Below are positions 16,524 through 24,108 of a stretch of 35,829 bases of DNA, in pieces. The stretch covers positions 1-35,829 of the forward strand of contig DATMSO010000094.1 in NCBI GenBank assembly GCA_035565335.1, written 5' to 3'. The notes below the pieces were generated by a model. That model worked only from the letters and a program-made list of their open reading frames with translations. It had not been told where the DNA came from and ran no database searches. Every line of letters starts with the position of its first letter. Position 1 is the first letter of the stretch. Both the position numbers and the translations under genes were made by a program. The stretch is from Methylovorus sp035565335 (GTDB lineage Bacteria; Pseudomonadota; Gammaproteobacteria; Burkholderiales; Methylophilaceae).

Positions 16524-17789
16524 TTAATCTTCCGCGCGAATGGAAGGCGTGGCGAGAGGCTTGCCATGCCAGGGCGCGATTTTGAGCAATAGCAGCATGC
16601 CCGGAATCGCCGCCACAAAACACAGCAGGAAGAAATTCACCCAGCCCAGCATATCGACCAGATAGCCGGTGGTGGCATTGGCAAAGGTGCGTGGCACGGC
16701 GGCAAGGCTGGTGAACAGCGCGAACTGCGTGGCGGTATACAGCGGATGCGTAGTCTGGGCGATGTAGGCGACAAAAGCGGCCGTGCCCAGGCCCACGCCA
16801 AAGGCTTCCACCCCAATCACGATCCCCAGCCACAAAAGATCATGGCCAACTACAGCAAGCCAGGCGAAACCCAGAATCGCCAGCATCTGCACCGCGCCAA
16901 ACACCCACAACGAACGATGGATGCCGAGGCGCACCATCCAGATGCCGCCTAGCAAACCGCCAATCACGCTGGGCCAGAGCCCGGCATTTTTGGCGATCAG
17001 GCCGATTTCGGTTTTGCTGAACCCCATGTCCAGATAAAACGGCGTTGCCAGCGCCACCGCCATGCTGTCGCCCAGTTTGTATAAAAAGATAAACGCCAGA
17101 ATCAGCAGGGCGGAGCGCCAGCCATTGCGGTGAACAAATTCGTTGAACGGCTCGATGACCGCAGCGGCCAGGGTTTTTGGCCGTCCGGGCTTAAGCTCGG
17201 GTTCTTTGACCAGCAGGGTCATCGCCATGCCGGGCAGCATGAACAGCGCAGTTATCAGGAACACGCTATCCCAGGCCAGATGGTCGGCGAGGATGAGCGA
17301 CAGCGAACCGGGAATCAGACCGGCAATCTTGTAGGCATTCACATGAATGACATTGCCCAGGCCCAGTTCGGCATCCGGCAGGATTTCGCGACGATAAGCA
17401 TCGATCACCACATCCTGGCTGGCACTGAAAAAAGCCACCACGGCTGCCAGGTAGGCAATGGTCCAGATATCCAGCACTGCATGCAATTTGCCGAAAAGCG
17501 GAATACTGAGCAGCAGGGCGATCTGCGTGACCAGCAGCCAGCCGCGCCGGCGGCCCATGGGCGGAATATAGCGGTCAAACAACGGCGCCCAGATGAATTT
17601 CCAGGTGAATGGCAGCTGGATCAGGGCAAACAGGCCGATGGCCTTGAGGTCCACGCCTTCGGATCGTAGCCATGCCGGCAACAGGCTGATCAATATAAAG
17701 AGCGGAAGCCCGGAGCTGAAGCCGGTGAAAATGCAGATGAGCATGCGCCGGTTGAGCAGCGCCTTGAGCCAGACAGGTTGTGCGTTCAT
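16524..17789 (-). CDS. ampG: AmpG-type muropeptide permease (MFS)
   Basis: Major facilitator superfamily protein of 421 aa with about 12 hydrophobic helices. The N-terminal GFSSGLPLFILISLLPAWLR, the KFIWAPLFDRYIPP segment between helices 2 and 3, and ASQDVVIDAYRREIL are typical of AmpG, which imports anhydromuropeptides released from the wall for recycling. The start at 17789 (MNAQPVWLKALLNRRM) is preferred; an extension of 11 residues is possible but has no support. Some MFS relatives in this subfamily (acetyl-CoA or siderophore-type) are similar, so substrate is inferred. No ampD or ampR is nearby. Confidence 0.75.
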   Translation of the reverse strand: MNAQPVWLKALLNRRMLICIFTGFSSGLPLFILISLLPAWLRSEGVDLKAIGLFALIQLPFTWKFIWAPLFDRYIPPMGRRRGWLLVTQIALLLSIPLFGKLHAVLDIWTIAYLAAVVAFFSASQDVVIDAYRREILPDAELGLGNVIHVNAYKIAGLIPGSLSLILADHLAWDSVFLITALFMLPGMAMTLLVKEPELKPGRPKTLAAAVIEPFNEFVHRNGWRSALLILAFIFLYKLGDSMAVALATPFYLDMGFSKTEIGLIAKNAGLWPSVIGGLLGGIWMVRLGIHRSLWVFGAVQMLAILGFAWLAVVGHDLLWLGIVIGVEAFGVGLGTAAFVAYIAQTTHPLYTATQFALFTSLAAVPRTFANATTGYLVDMLGWVNFFLLCFVAAIPGMLLLLKIAPWHGKPLATPSIRAED

Positions 17790-17801
17790 GGCCGACACAT
17801 T

Positions 17802-17815
17802 ACCCGAAATCGGGT
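17802..17815. promoter_or_regulatory. Inverted repeat in the divergent ampG spacer
   Basis: ACCCGA-AA-TCGGGT is a 6-bp inverted repeat in the 47-base gap between the ampG start and the start of the TauE/SafE-like gene. It could be a small operator for both divergent genes or a hairpin in a leader. No repressor gene is adjacent. Confidence 0.25.
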
Positions 17816-17836
17816 GCCGCATGCCACAATATCAGG

Positions 17837-18502
17837 ATGTTGGAATTCACTTTATTTGGCGTGTTCATGGTGGGCTTGCTGGGCGGCGGACATTGCGCCG
17901 GCATGTGCGGTGGCATCGTCGGTGCGGTCAGCCTGAGCTTGCCCGGTGCGCGGCCGCGACTGCCATTTCTGCTGGCCTACAATGGCGGCCGCATCCTGAG
18001 CTATACACTGGCGGGTTTGCTCGCCGGTGCGGTGGGCGCCAGCAGTTTTTTCCTGGGGCATATCGTGCCTGTGCAGAAAATCCTCTACGGCGTGAGCAGC
18101 GTCATGCTGGTGTTGCTGGGGTTGTATCTCGCCGGCATATGGCATGGCGTGACGTACATAGAGCGCGTTGGCAGTGGGTTGTGGCGTCGGCTGCAGCCAT
18201 TATCCAAACGCCTGCTGCCTGTGCGCTCGGTGTGGCAGGCGGTGCTGCTGGGTGCTGTGTGGGGATGGTTGCCGTGCGGGCTGGTGTATAGCGTGCTGGT
18301 GGCCGCGCTGGCGGCGGGTAGCGCCTGGCAGGGTGGCTTGCTGATGCTGGCGTTTGGCTTGGGGACTCTGCCCACCTTGCTGGCGATGGGCATGGCCGCG
18401 GTCAAACTGAAAAAAGTGCTGCAGCAAGGCTGGCTCAGAAAGCTGAGCGGGCTCACGGTGATGGGCTTCGGTCTAGTCGGGCTAATGCGCCTTATGCACT
18501 GA
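17837..18502 (+). CDS. Sulfite exporter TauE/SafE-like / DsbD_2-domain membrane protein
   Basis: The 221-aa inner-membrane protein has about six helices in two halves. The first half carries GGGHCAGMCGG with C20 and C24 in a membrane helix; the second half has the LPCG motif (145-148). This pattern belongs to the DsbD/CcdA-like family often annotated TauE/SafE or UreH-like, of which some members deliver copper or nickel, or reductant, to metalloenzymes such as cbb3 oxidase. No oxidase or urease gene is in the window, so the partner is unknown. The start has AGG immediately upstream; a longer in-frame reading would overlap ampG. Confidence 0.75.
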   Translation: MLEFTLFGVFMVGLLGGGHCAGMCGGIVGAVSLSLPGARPRLPFLLAYNGGRILSYTLAGLLAGAVGASSFFLGHIVPVQKILYGVSSVMLVLLGLYLAGIWHGVTYIERVGSGLWRRLQPLSKRLLPVRSVWQAVLLGAVWGWLPCGLVYSVLVAALAAGSAWQGGLLMLAFGLGTLPTLLAMGMAAVKLKKVLQQGWLRKLSGLTVMGFGLVGLMRLMH

Positions 18503-18537
18503 ACGCCGCCGGGGCGGGTTCGGTCGAGGGGTTGCTT

Positions 18538-19158
18538 CTATTCTGCTGGTTTTAGATGGTACATCGCCAGACTGCCGCGCAGATTGGGCATCATGTGGAT
18601 GGGCTGCTGGTCGGTCAGCACCATGCGTTCCATGACTTCAATATGGTGATTGATGCAGAACTCATCAAAATCCTTGATGGTGCACAGGTGCACATTCGGC
18701 GTGTCGTACCACTGGTAGGGCAGATTTTTGGAAACCGGCATCTGCCCGGCAATCAGCTGGAAGCGATGGCGCCAGTAACCGAAATTGGGGAAGGTGACGA
18801 TGGCTTCATGGCCGACGCGCAGCATTTCCTGCACGATGCCTTCGGTGTTGAGCACCGCTTGTAAGGTCTGCGACAGAATCACCACATCAAAGGACTTGGC
18901 TTCAAAGCCGGAGAGGCCGGCTTCAAGGTCCATCTGGATCACATCCACGCCATTGCTCATGCTGGCCAGCCAGTTGGCATCGTCTTTTTCCACGCCATAG
19001 CCGCGCACCTGCAGGGTGTCGCGCAGATAACCCAGCAGCGTGCCATCGCCGCAGCCCAAGTCCAGCACCTTAGCGCCAGGTTTGATCCACTTTGCGATCA
19101 GCGCAAAATCGTGTCTTGATTTTGCAGCGTCGACAAACTTGATGGAGGAGTTGCTCAT
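18538..19158 (-). CDS. metW: Methionine biosynthesis protein MetW
   Basis: SAM-dependent methyltransferase-fold protein (206 aa) paired with MetX in many proteobacteria. The SAM-binding loop VLDLGCGDGTLLGYL is at 31-45, preceded by SRHDFALIAKWIKPG, a MetW hallmark. The start overlaps the metX stop as ATGA (19155-19158). MetW is reported to be needed for activity of its MetX partner in some bacteria; a methylation reaction is not assured. A weak hairpin without a T-run (18501-18521) lies in the gap to the convergent gene. Confidence 0.95.
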   Translation of the reverse strand: MSNSSIKFVDAAKSRHDFALIAKWIKPGAKVLDLGCGDGTLLGYLRDTLQVRGYGVEKDDANWLASMSNGVDVIQMDLEAGLSGFEAKSFDVVILSQTLQAVLNTEGIVQEMLRVGHEAIVTFPNFGYWRHRFQLIAGQMPVSKNLPYQWYDTPNVHLCTIKDFDEFCINHHIEVMERMVLTDQQPIHMMPNLRGSLAMYHLKPAE

Positions 19159-20294
19159 GCCTGGCCTCCGAGTTTAATTTTCTTGAGGTAGTTGCGCAGA
19201 ATGGCGTGGTAGTGGGCATCCTGCATCAAAAAGGCGTCATGGCCATGCGCGGCGGTCACTTCGGCGTAGCTGACGGACAGCTCGTTATCCAGCAACGCCT
19301 TGACGATTTCGCGCGAGCGTGCGGGCGAGAAACGCCAGTCGCTGGTAAACGAAACCACCAGGAAATCAGCCTGTGCCGGTGCGAGCGCGCGCGACAGATC
19401 ACCGCCGTGTGCCAGCGCGGGGTCAAAGTAATCCAGCGCCCGGGTCATGCGCAGATAGGTGTTGGCATCAAACTCGCCGGCAAATTTGTCACCCTGATAG
19501 CGCAGGTAGGATTCCATTTCGAATTCAACGTCAAAGCTGTACTTGATCTCGCCTTCGCGCAGTTTGCGGCCAAATTTGGCGCCCATCGCGTCATCCGACA
19601 GATAGGTGATGTGCCCCAGCATGCGCGCAATGCGCAGGCCGCGACGCGGCACCACCTTGTGCGCGTAATAATCGCCGCCATGAAATTCGGGATCGGTGAT
19701 GATGGCCTGGCGGGCGACTTCGTTGAAGGCGATGTTTTGCGCGGTGAGGTTGGGCGCCGCGGCGATGACCAGTGCATGGCGCACGCGCTCGGGGTAACTG
19801 ATGGTCCACTGCAAGGCCTGCATGCCGCCCAGGCTGCCGCCGACGATGGCGGCCAGCTGGTGGATGCCGAGATAATCGGCCAGACGTGCTTGCGAGGTCA
19901 CCCAGTCTTCCACGGTGAGTACAGGGAAAGCCGAGCCCCAGGGCTTGCCGGTTTCCGGGTGTATGCTCGATGGGCCGGTGCTGCCATGACAGCCACCCAG
20001 ATTGTTGAGGCCAATGACGAAAAAGCGGTTGGTATCCAGCGGTTTGCCGGGCCCGATCAGGTTATCCCACCAGCCGGCATGCTTGTCGGTTTCGGCATAT
20101 TTGCCCGCGACATGGTGATGGCCGGACAGCGCGTGGCAGATCATCACCGCGTTGGACTTATCCGCGTTCAGCGTGCCATAGGTTTCGTAAACGAGATCGT
20201 ATTGCGGAAGGACTTCGCCGCTTTTCAGGGGCAGCGGTTCAGTGAAGTGCGCAATCTGTGGGGCGACAATGCCGATGGAGGAAGTTTCTGACAT
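19155..20294 (-). CDS. metX: Homoserine O-acyltransferase MetX
   Basis: Alpha/beta-hydrolase-fold enzyme that activates homoserine with acetyl-CoA or succinyl-CoA for methionine synthesis. In 379 aa the nucleophile is S154 (VGGSLGGMQ), with acid D319 (FTSDWRF) and base H352 (AAHGHDAFL). The GLNNLGGCHGSTGPSS segment (95-110) is characteristic. Many proteobacterial MetX enzymes with a MetW partner use succinyl-CoA, so the common label 'acetyltransferase' should be treated with caution; the acyl donor is not decided here. The -10 candidate lies only six bases before the start codon. Confidence 0.95.
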   Translation of the reverse strand: MSETSSIGIVAPQIAHFTEPLPLKSGEVLPQYDLVYETYGTLNADKSNAVMICHALSGHHHVAGKYAETDKHAGWWDNLIGPGKPLDTNRFFVIGLNNLGGCHGSTGPSSIHPETGKPWGSAFPVLTVEDWVTSQARLADYLGIHQLAAIVGGSLGGMQALQWTISYPERVRHALVIAAAPNLTAQNIAFNEVARQAIITDPEFHGGDYYAHKVVPRRGLRIARMLGHITYLSDDAMGAKFGRKLREGEIKYSFDVEFEMESYLRYQGDKFAGEFDANTYLRMTRALDYFDPALAHGGDLSRALAPAQADFLVVSFTSDWRFSPARSREIVKALLDNELSVSYAEVTAAHGHDAFLMQDAHYHAILRNYLKKIKLGGQA

Positions 20295-20300
20295 TTCGCG

Positions 20301-20308
20301 ATTATACT
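20301..20308. promoter_or_regulatory. Overlapping divergent -10 boxes for metX and the gamma-carbonic-anhydrase gene
   Basis: On the minus strand a perfect TATAAT (20306-20301) lies six bases before the metX ATG, so a transcript starting at the usual distance would be leaderless or nearly so. On the plus strand TATACT (20303-20308) overlaps it and would start a transcript near 20315. Neither has a clear -35 box. Confidence 0.35.
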
Positions 20309-20322
20309 ATGGCTAAAGGCCT

Positions 20323-20886
20323 ATGCCCTATCTGGATAACAACATGTCGATCAGTGCTTTTCAGCGCCATTTTCCTGAGCTTGGTGCCCGTGTATTCGTG
20401 CATGAGGCCGCCACCGTGATCGGCCAGGTCAGCCTTGGCGAGGATGCTTCCATCTGGCCGGGCGTAGTGATCCGTGGTGACGTCAATGTCATCCGCATAG
20501 GCCAGGGCACCAATATCCAGGACCTCAGCATGCTGCACGTCAGCCACCAGTCCAGCTGGGACCCGCCCGGCGCGCCGCTCATCATCGGCAATCATGTCAC
20601 GGTCGGGCATAGCGTGATCCTGCATGGTTGCACGCTGGAAGATGAATGCCTGATCGGCATGGGCAGTATCGTCATGGACAAGGTGGTGGTGCAAAAGCAC
20701 GTGCTGCTCGGTGCCGGCAGTCTGGTACCCGAAGGCAAGGTGCTCGAAAGCGGCTATTTGTATATCGGCCGTCCCGCCAAAAAAGTGCGACCGCTGACCG
20801 AGGCCGAAATCGCCCATTTTGACTATTCTGCCCGGCACTACATCCGACTCAAGGATCGCTATCTGCATCCGGATGCCCCGACCTGA
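20323..20886 (+). CDS. Gamma-carbonic-anhydrase-like hexapeptide-repeat protein (YrdA family)
   Basis: Left-handed beta-helix protein of 187 aa, probably cytoplasmic. Hexapeptide repeats run through about residues 28-135 (TVIGQVSLGEDASIWPGVVI and following turns). The three metal-binding histidines of gamma-class enzymes fit H72 (LHVSH), H96 (VTVGHSV) and H101 (ILHGC). YrdA-type members bind zinc, but many show little carbonic anhydrase activity, so the activity is uncertain. The start may instead be ATG at 20344 (MSISAFQRHFPEL), which fits the family N-terminus better; ATG 20323 has AAAGG only three bases upstream. It is divergent from metX. Confidence 0.88.
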   Translation: MPYLDNNMSISAFQRHFPELGARVFVHEAATVIGQVSLGEDASIWPGVVIRGDVNVIRIGQGTNIQDLSMLHVSHQSSWDPPGAPLIIGNHVTVGHSVILHGCTLEDECLIGMGSIVMDKVVVQKHVLLGAGSLVPEGKVLESGYLYIGRPAKKVRPLTEAEIAHFDYSARHYIRLKDRYLHPDAPT

Positions 20887-20891
20887 TCGGG

Positions 20892-20897
20892 TATAAT
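20892..20897 (+). promoter_or_regulatory. Candidate -10 box for the 181-aa conserved protein gene
   Basis: A perfect TATAAT, part of GGGTATAAT, ends 35 bases before the next start codon. A transcript would begin near 20904. No convincing -35 element is visible, so this is a positional suggestion. Confidence 0.4.
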
Positions 20898-20932
20898 CAT
20901 GGCCTTGATTTGAATGAATGTAAGGAGTGGGC

Positions 20933-21478
20933 ATGCCTACCGAAGTCCATGTGCATGGCTATCTTGAGTTGATAGAGGGCGTGAGCGCGCGCCAGGTGGA
21001 GGATGCTTGCCGTCCGCTGCTGCAGGAAATGGAAGTGGCGCACCTGAGTGAGCTGAAAAGCATGGAGCCTGAACAGCCCGGCTTTTTCTACAATGCCGGC
21101 AACTGGGCGCTGGAGATGTGCTGCACGCTGGAAGTGGAAGACACGTTTTTCAAGGCGCTGGAAACTGCCATGGTGGCTTTGGGGCCCCTGTGCGACAAGG
21201 CGGCGCCGGTGGAAGTCAGCACCTACCATGAAGATGGGCGCGACGAGTTGCAACTGATTTTTGTTGGCCCGAGTGCGGCGGCTATCCTGGATGCGCAACG
21301 TCGCGAAATGCTGGCGGACGTGGGTGGCCTGTTGGCGCGGCATTTTGGTCAGGGAGAAATCGATGAAGTGCTGGGGCTGGTGGATCAGTTGTTCCGGCGG
21401 CAGGGCCATGCCTTGCAGGCCAATGACTTCAGCGTGGGCCTGACCCCTGGCGGCAGTGATCGCCGCCGTTTGCACTAA
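20933..21478 (+). CDS. Conserved protein of unknown function (possibly DUF6806)
   Basis: Acidic 181-aa soluble protein without signal peptide or membrane helix. It opens with MPTEVHVHGYLELIEGVSARQ and contains FVGPSAAAILDAQRREMLADV and a C-terminal helix HFGQGEIDEVLGLVDQLF. It resembles a family I recall from betaproteobacteria (possibly DUF6806), but I cannot confirm the accession. A strong ribosome-binding site AAGGAG lies five bases before ATG 20933; GTG at 20927 would overlap it. It follows the gamma-carbonic-anhydrase gene by 46 bases with a candidate promoter between, so it may be an independent unit. Function unknown. Confidence 0.8.
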   Translation: MPTEVHVHGYLELIEGVSARQVEDACRPLLQEMEVAHLSELKSMEPEQPGFFYNAGNWALEMCCTLEVEDTFFKALETAMVALGPLCDKAAPVEVSTYHEDGRDELQLIFVGPSAAAILDAQRREMLADVGGLLARHFGQGEIDEVLGLVDQLFRRQGHALQANDFSVGLTPGGSDRRRLH

Positions 21479-21657
21479 CTGTCTTTATGTCCTGATTCTA
21501 CTGTCTGATTTTTCTGCTATCTGCTTTTTCTGCACGCTGGCCAGATCCAGCGTGCACGTCTTGCTGGTTTTTTTCATTCCCTAGGTATTTTTTGCACTGT
21601 GCTGGTGTTATCGGCTGCCTGTTATTCTGGCGGCTTCTGCCTGGCGGCTAGAGTGCA
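21479..21657. other. Convergent spacer with long hairpin and T-rich repeats
   Basis: The spacer between the 181-aa protein gene and prmC holds a perfect 10-bp inverted repeat, TGCACGCTGG (21531-21540) and CCAGCGTGCA (21547-21556), followed 11 bases later on the plus strand by a run of seven T (21568-21574). The distance between stem and T-run is larger than in a standard terminator. Just upstream are two near-identical 13-base pyrimidine-rich units, CTGATTTTTCTGC (21505) and CTGCTTTTTCTGC (21521). It probably ends plus-strand transcription. Confidence 0.5.
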
Positions 21658-22539
21658 TTAGCCACCCCATTGCCCCAGCGTAACGCGCGCAATGCCTGCC
21701 AGGTCATGCGCATGCTGGATATGTGTAAACCCGGTTTCGCGCATCAATCCGGCGACTGCCTCTGCCTGGTCGTAACCATGTTCCAGCATGAGCCAGCCAG
21801 CGGGCGTGAGATGGGCCGGCGCCTGGCTGACGATCATGCGTATGTCATCCAGCCCATCGGTCCCGGACGCCAAAGCGCTGATGGGCTCGTGGCGCAGGTC
21901 TCCTTGTTGCAGGTGCGGGTCATCGGAGCGTATGTAAGGTGGATTGCTGACGATGACATCAAACGTCAGACCGCTGAGCGGCGTAAACCAGCTGCCCAGC
22001 TGGAAGGTGACTTTGCCGGCCTTGGCATCTTTACTAGCGGCCAGCCCCAGTGCTTCTGCATTCTGCGTGGCCATCTGCAAGGCCGCGGCGGAAGCGTCCA
22101 CGGCCATCACCCGGCAGCGGGGCCGGTGGGTGGCAATGGCCAGCGCAATGGCGCCAGTGCCGGTGCCGAGGTCCAGCACCTGGCTGTCTGAGTCAACGGG
22201 AATACCCTCAAGGGCCGCTTCTACCAGCGTTTCGGTATCCGGCCGTGGAATCAGGGTGGCTGGCGATACCGCCAGGCGCAAGCCATAAAATTCACGATTG
22301 CCCAGAATATAGGCCACCGGTTCGCCTGTCAGGCGCCGATTAAGCAGATCGCGAAAGTGGGAGGCCCCGGCTGGGGGTAATTCGTCACGTTCATGAGCGA
22401 TCAGCCAGGCATGCTCCACATTGCCCAATGCATGGCTCATTAGCATGCGGACTTCGTTGCGGGCTTCGTGCGCTTCCAGATTTAGACGGGAAGTGAGTTG
22501 CTGCTGAGCTTCGCGCAGGGTTTGCTGGATGATCGGCAT
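21658..22539 (-). CDS. prmC: Peptide chain release factor N5-glutamine methyltransferase PrmC
   Basis: Methylates the glutamine of the GGQ motif in release factors RF1 and RF2. The 293-aa protein has an N-terminal helical domain (about 1-75, with RLTGEPVAYILG), the SAM-binding motif DLGTGTG at 123-129 and the catalytic NPPY at 199-202. Its substrate RF1 is encoded two genes upstream on the same strand, the common hemA-prfA-prmC order, here with DUF2127 between. The 24-base gap to the preceding gene has no obvious ribosome-binding site. Confidence 0.97.
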   Translation of the reverse strand: MPIIQQTLREAQQQLTSRLNLEAHEARNEVRMLMSHALGNVEHAWLIAHERDELPPAGASHFRDLLNRRLTGEPVAYILGNREFYGLRLAVSPATLIPRPDTETLVEAALEGIPVDSDSQVLDLGTGTGAIALAIATHRPRCRVMAVDASAAALQMATQNAEALGLAASKDAKAGKVTFQLGSWFTPLSGLTFDVIVSNPPYIRSDDPHLQQGDLRHEPISALASGTDGLDDIRMIVSQAPAHLTPAGWLMLEHGYDQAEAVAGLMRETGFTHIQHAHDLAGIARVTLGQWGG

Positions 22540-22563
22540 GGTGGCGCAGGTCGTTTACGCAGC

Positions 22564-23004
22564 TTAGCGCCGCAGATGGCGCCAGAGAATGAAGACGATG
22601 CCGATGTTGATCAGCAACAGCGCATAGCTGAGGGCGGAGGGCTGCCGGATGATTTCAACCAGCTCAAACGGCAGGTAGGCCCCGGCGCTGATGAGGCCCA
22701 GCCATTTGGCCCAGGGGCGATCAAGCCATAGCCCGTAAGCCTCGGCCCAGCGCAGCGCTACATAGAGCAATGCGCCGGCACTGATGGCGAGCAGCCTTGG
22801 CTGGCTGGCATCCGCGGCGAGTTGCAATAGAAAGCGCGGGGTTTGCCGCGCAGGATTCAGATGAAAATGCGCCACCAGCTGTTCGGCGGCGGCTTGCCAG
22901 TCGGCATGCAGATGCGTGAGCACAGCGAGGGCAGTGAGCAGGATAAGCGCGCCCTTGGCGGCTTCCAGCAGGGCAATGCTGCGCAGGCTGGCGGCAGATT
23001 TCAT
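22564..23004 (-). CDS. DUF2127 family membrane protein
   Basis: The 146-aa protein has about three to four hydrophobic helices and the N-terminal pattern LRSIALLEAAKGALILLTA typical of DUF2127. Further conserved parts are LYVALRWAEAYGLWLDRPWAKWLG and FELVEIIRQPS. Its function is unknown. It sits between prfA (12 bases) and prmC (24 bases), two genes whose products act on each other, so it is probably co-transcribed but need not share their role. Confidence 0.85.
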   Translation of the reverse strand: MKSAASLRSIALLEAAKGALILLTALAVLTHLHADWQAAAEQLVAHFHLNPARQTPRFLLQLAADASQPRLLAISAGALLYVALRWAEAYGLWLDRPWAKWLGLISAGAYLPFELVEIIRQPSALSYALLLINIGIVFILWRHLRR

Positions 23005-23016
23005 GGCGGTTTGGAC

Positions 23017-24099
23017 CTAGTTGTCTTCGCCCAGGGTGGCCAGCAAATCGGCCTGGTGTTCATTCGCCAAGGTGTTGATCAGCTCGTCCATGTCGCCCTC
23101 GGTGATCGCATCGATCTTGTACAGCGTGAGGTTGATGCGGTGATCAGTAATGCGCCCTTGCGGGTAATTGTAGGTGCGGATGCGCTCGGAGCGGTCGCCA
23201 CTGCCGATCAGGCTGCGGCGTTCACTTGCGATCTTGCTTTGTTGCTCGTTGACCTGCTTGGCCTTGATGCGTGCTGCCAGTACCTGCATGGCTTGCGCCT
23301 TGTTGGAGTGCTGGCTGCGGCCATCCTGGCATTCCACCACGATGCCGGTGGGGAAGTGGGTAATACGCACGGCAGAGTCGGTCTTGTTGATGTGCTGACC
23401 GCCGGCACCGGAGGCGCGGAAGGTATCAATGCGGATATCGGCCGGATTGATGGTGACATCGCTGACTTCGTCGACCTCGGGCAACACGGCGACCGTACAG
23501 GCCGAGGTATGAATACGACCCTGGGTTTCCGTTTCCGGCACGCGCTGCACGCGGTGGCCGCCCGATTCAAACTTGAGTTTGGAATAGGCACCAAAGCCTT
23601 CAATCTTGGCAATGATTTCCTTGTAGCCGCCTACTTCGGATTCGCTCGCCGACACCACTTCCACTTTCCAGCGCTGGCGTTCGGCATAGCGCGAATACAT
23701 GCGGAACAGATCGCCGGCAAATAGGGCCGATTCATCACCGCCGGTACCGGCGCGGATTTCCAGGAAGATATTGCGTTCGTCGTTGGGGTCTTTGGGCAGC
23801 AGCAGTTTCTGCAAATTGGTGGCGATCTCTTCCAGCCGGGTTTTCCCCGCCTCGATTTCTTCCTGGGCAAAGGCTTTCATCTCAGGATCGCCCAGCATGG
23901 CGTGCGCTTCCTTGAGATCATTTTCGCACTGCTCATAGGCGCGGTATTGCTCCACGATAGGCGTGATTTCAGCGTGCTCACGCGAAATCTTGCGGTAGTT
24001 ATCCATATCCGACGTGGCGTCTTCGCTGGAGAGCAGGCGGTTCAATTCATCAAGGCGCTCGCTCAAGGTGGCGAGCTTTTTCAGCATGGAGGGTTTCAT
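23017..24099 (-). CDS. prfA: Peptide chain release factor 1
   Basis: Recognises UAA and UAG stop codons and triggers release of the finished chain. The 360-aa protein contains the catalytic GGQ at 233-235 in SGAGGQHINKTDSAVR and, in the codon-recognition region, P188-E-T190 within VQRVPETETQGRIHTS (the position where other RF1 proteins carry PAT or PVT). The start MKPSMLKKL matches the family. Nine bases separate it from hemA. Its glutamine-modifying enzyme PrmC is encoded downstream. Confidence 0.98.
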   Translation of the reverse strand: MKPSMLKKLATLSERLDELNRLLSSEDATSDMDNYRKISREHAEITPIVEQYRAYEQCENDLKEAHAMLGDPEMKAFAQEEIEAGKTRLEEIATNLQKLLLPKDPNDERNIFLEIRAGTGGDESALFAGDLFRMYSRYAERQRWKVEVVSASESEVGGYKEIIAKIEGFGAYSKLKFESGGHRVQRVPETETQGRIHTSACTVAVLPEVDEVSDVTINPADIRIDTFRASGAGGQHINKTDSAVRITHFPTGIVVECQDGRSQHSNKAQAMQVLAARIKAKQVNEQQSKIASERRSLIGSGDRSERIRTYNYPQGRITDHRINLTLYKIDAITEGDMDELINTLANEHQADLLATLGEDN

Positions 24100-24108
24100 T
24101 GCGGATTC

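Noticed and set aside
19206..20291. 361-codon open frame on the plus strand opposite metX
   Set aside because: Covers nearly the full antisense of metX with no recognisable domain; third-position composition of metX explains the lack of stops.
23527..23538. PET instead of PAT or PVT in the RF1 codon-recognition motif as a sign of altered stop reading
   Set aside because: I believe variation at the middle position is common among proteobacterial RF1 proteins, and the rest of the domain is normal; no basis for recoding.
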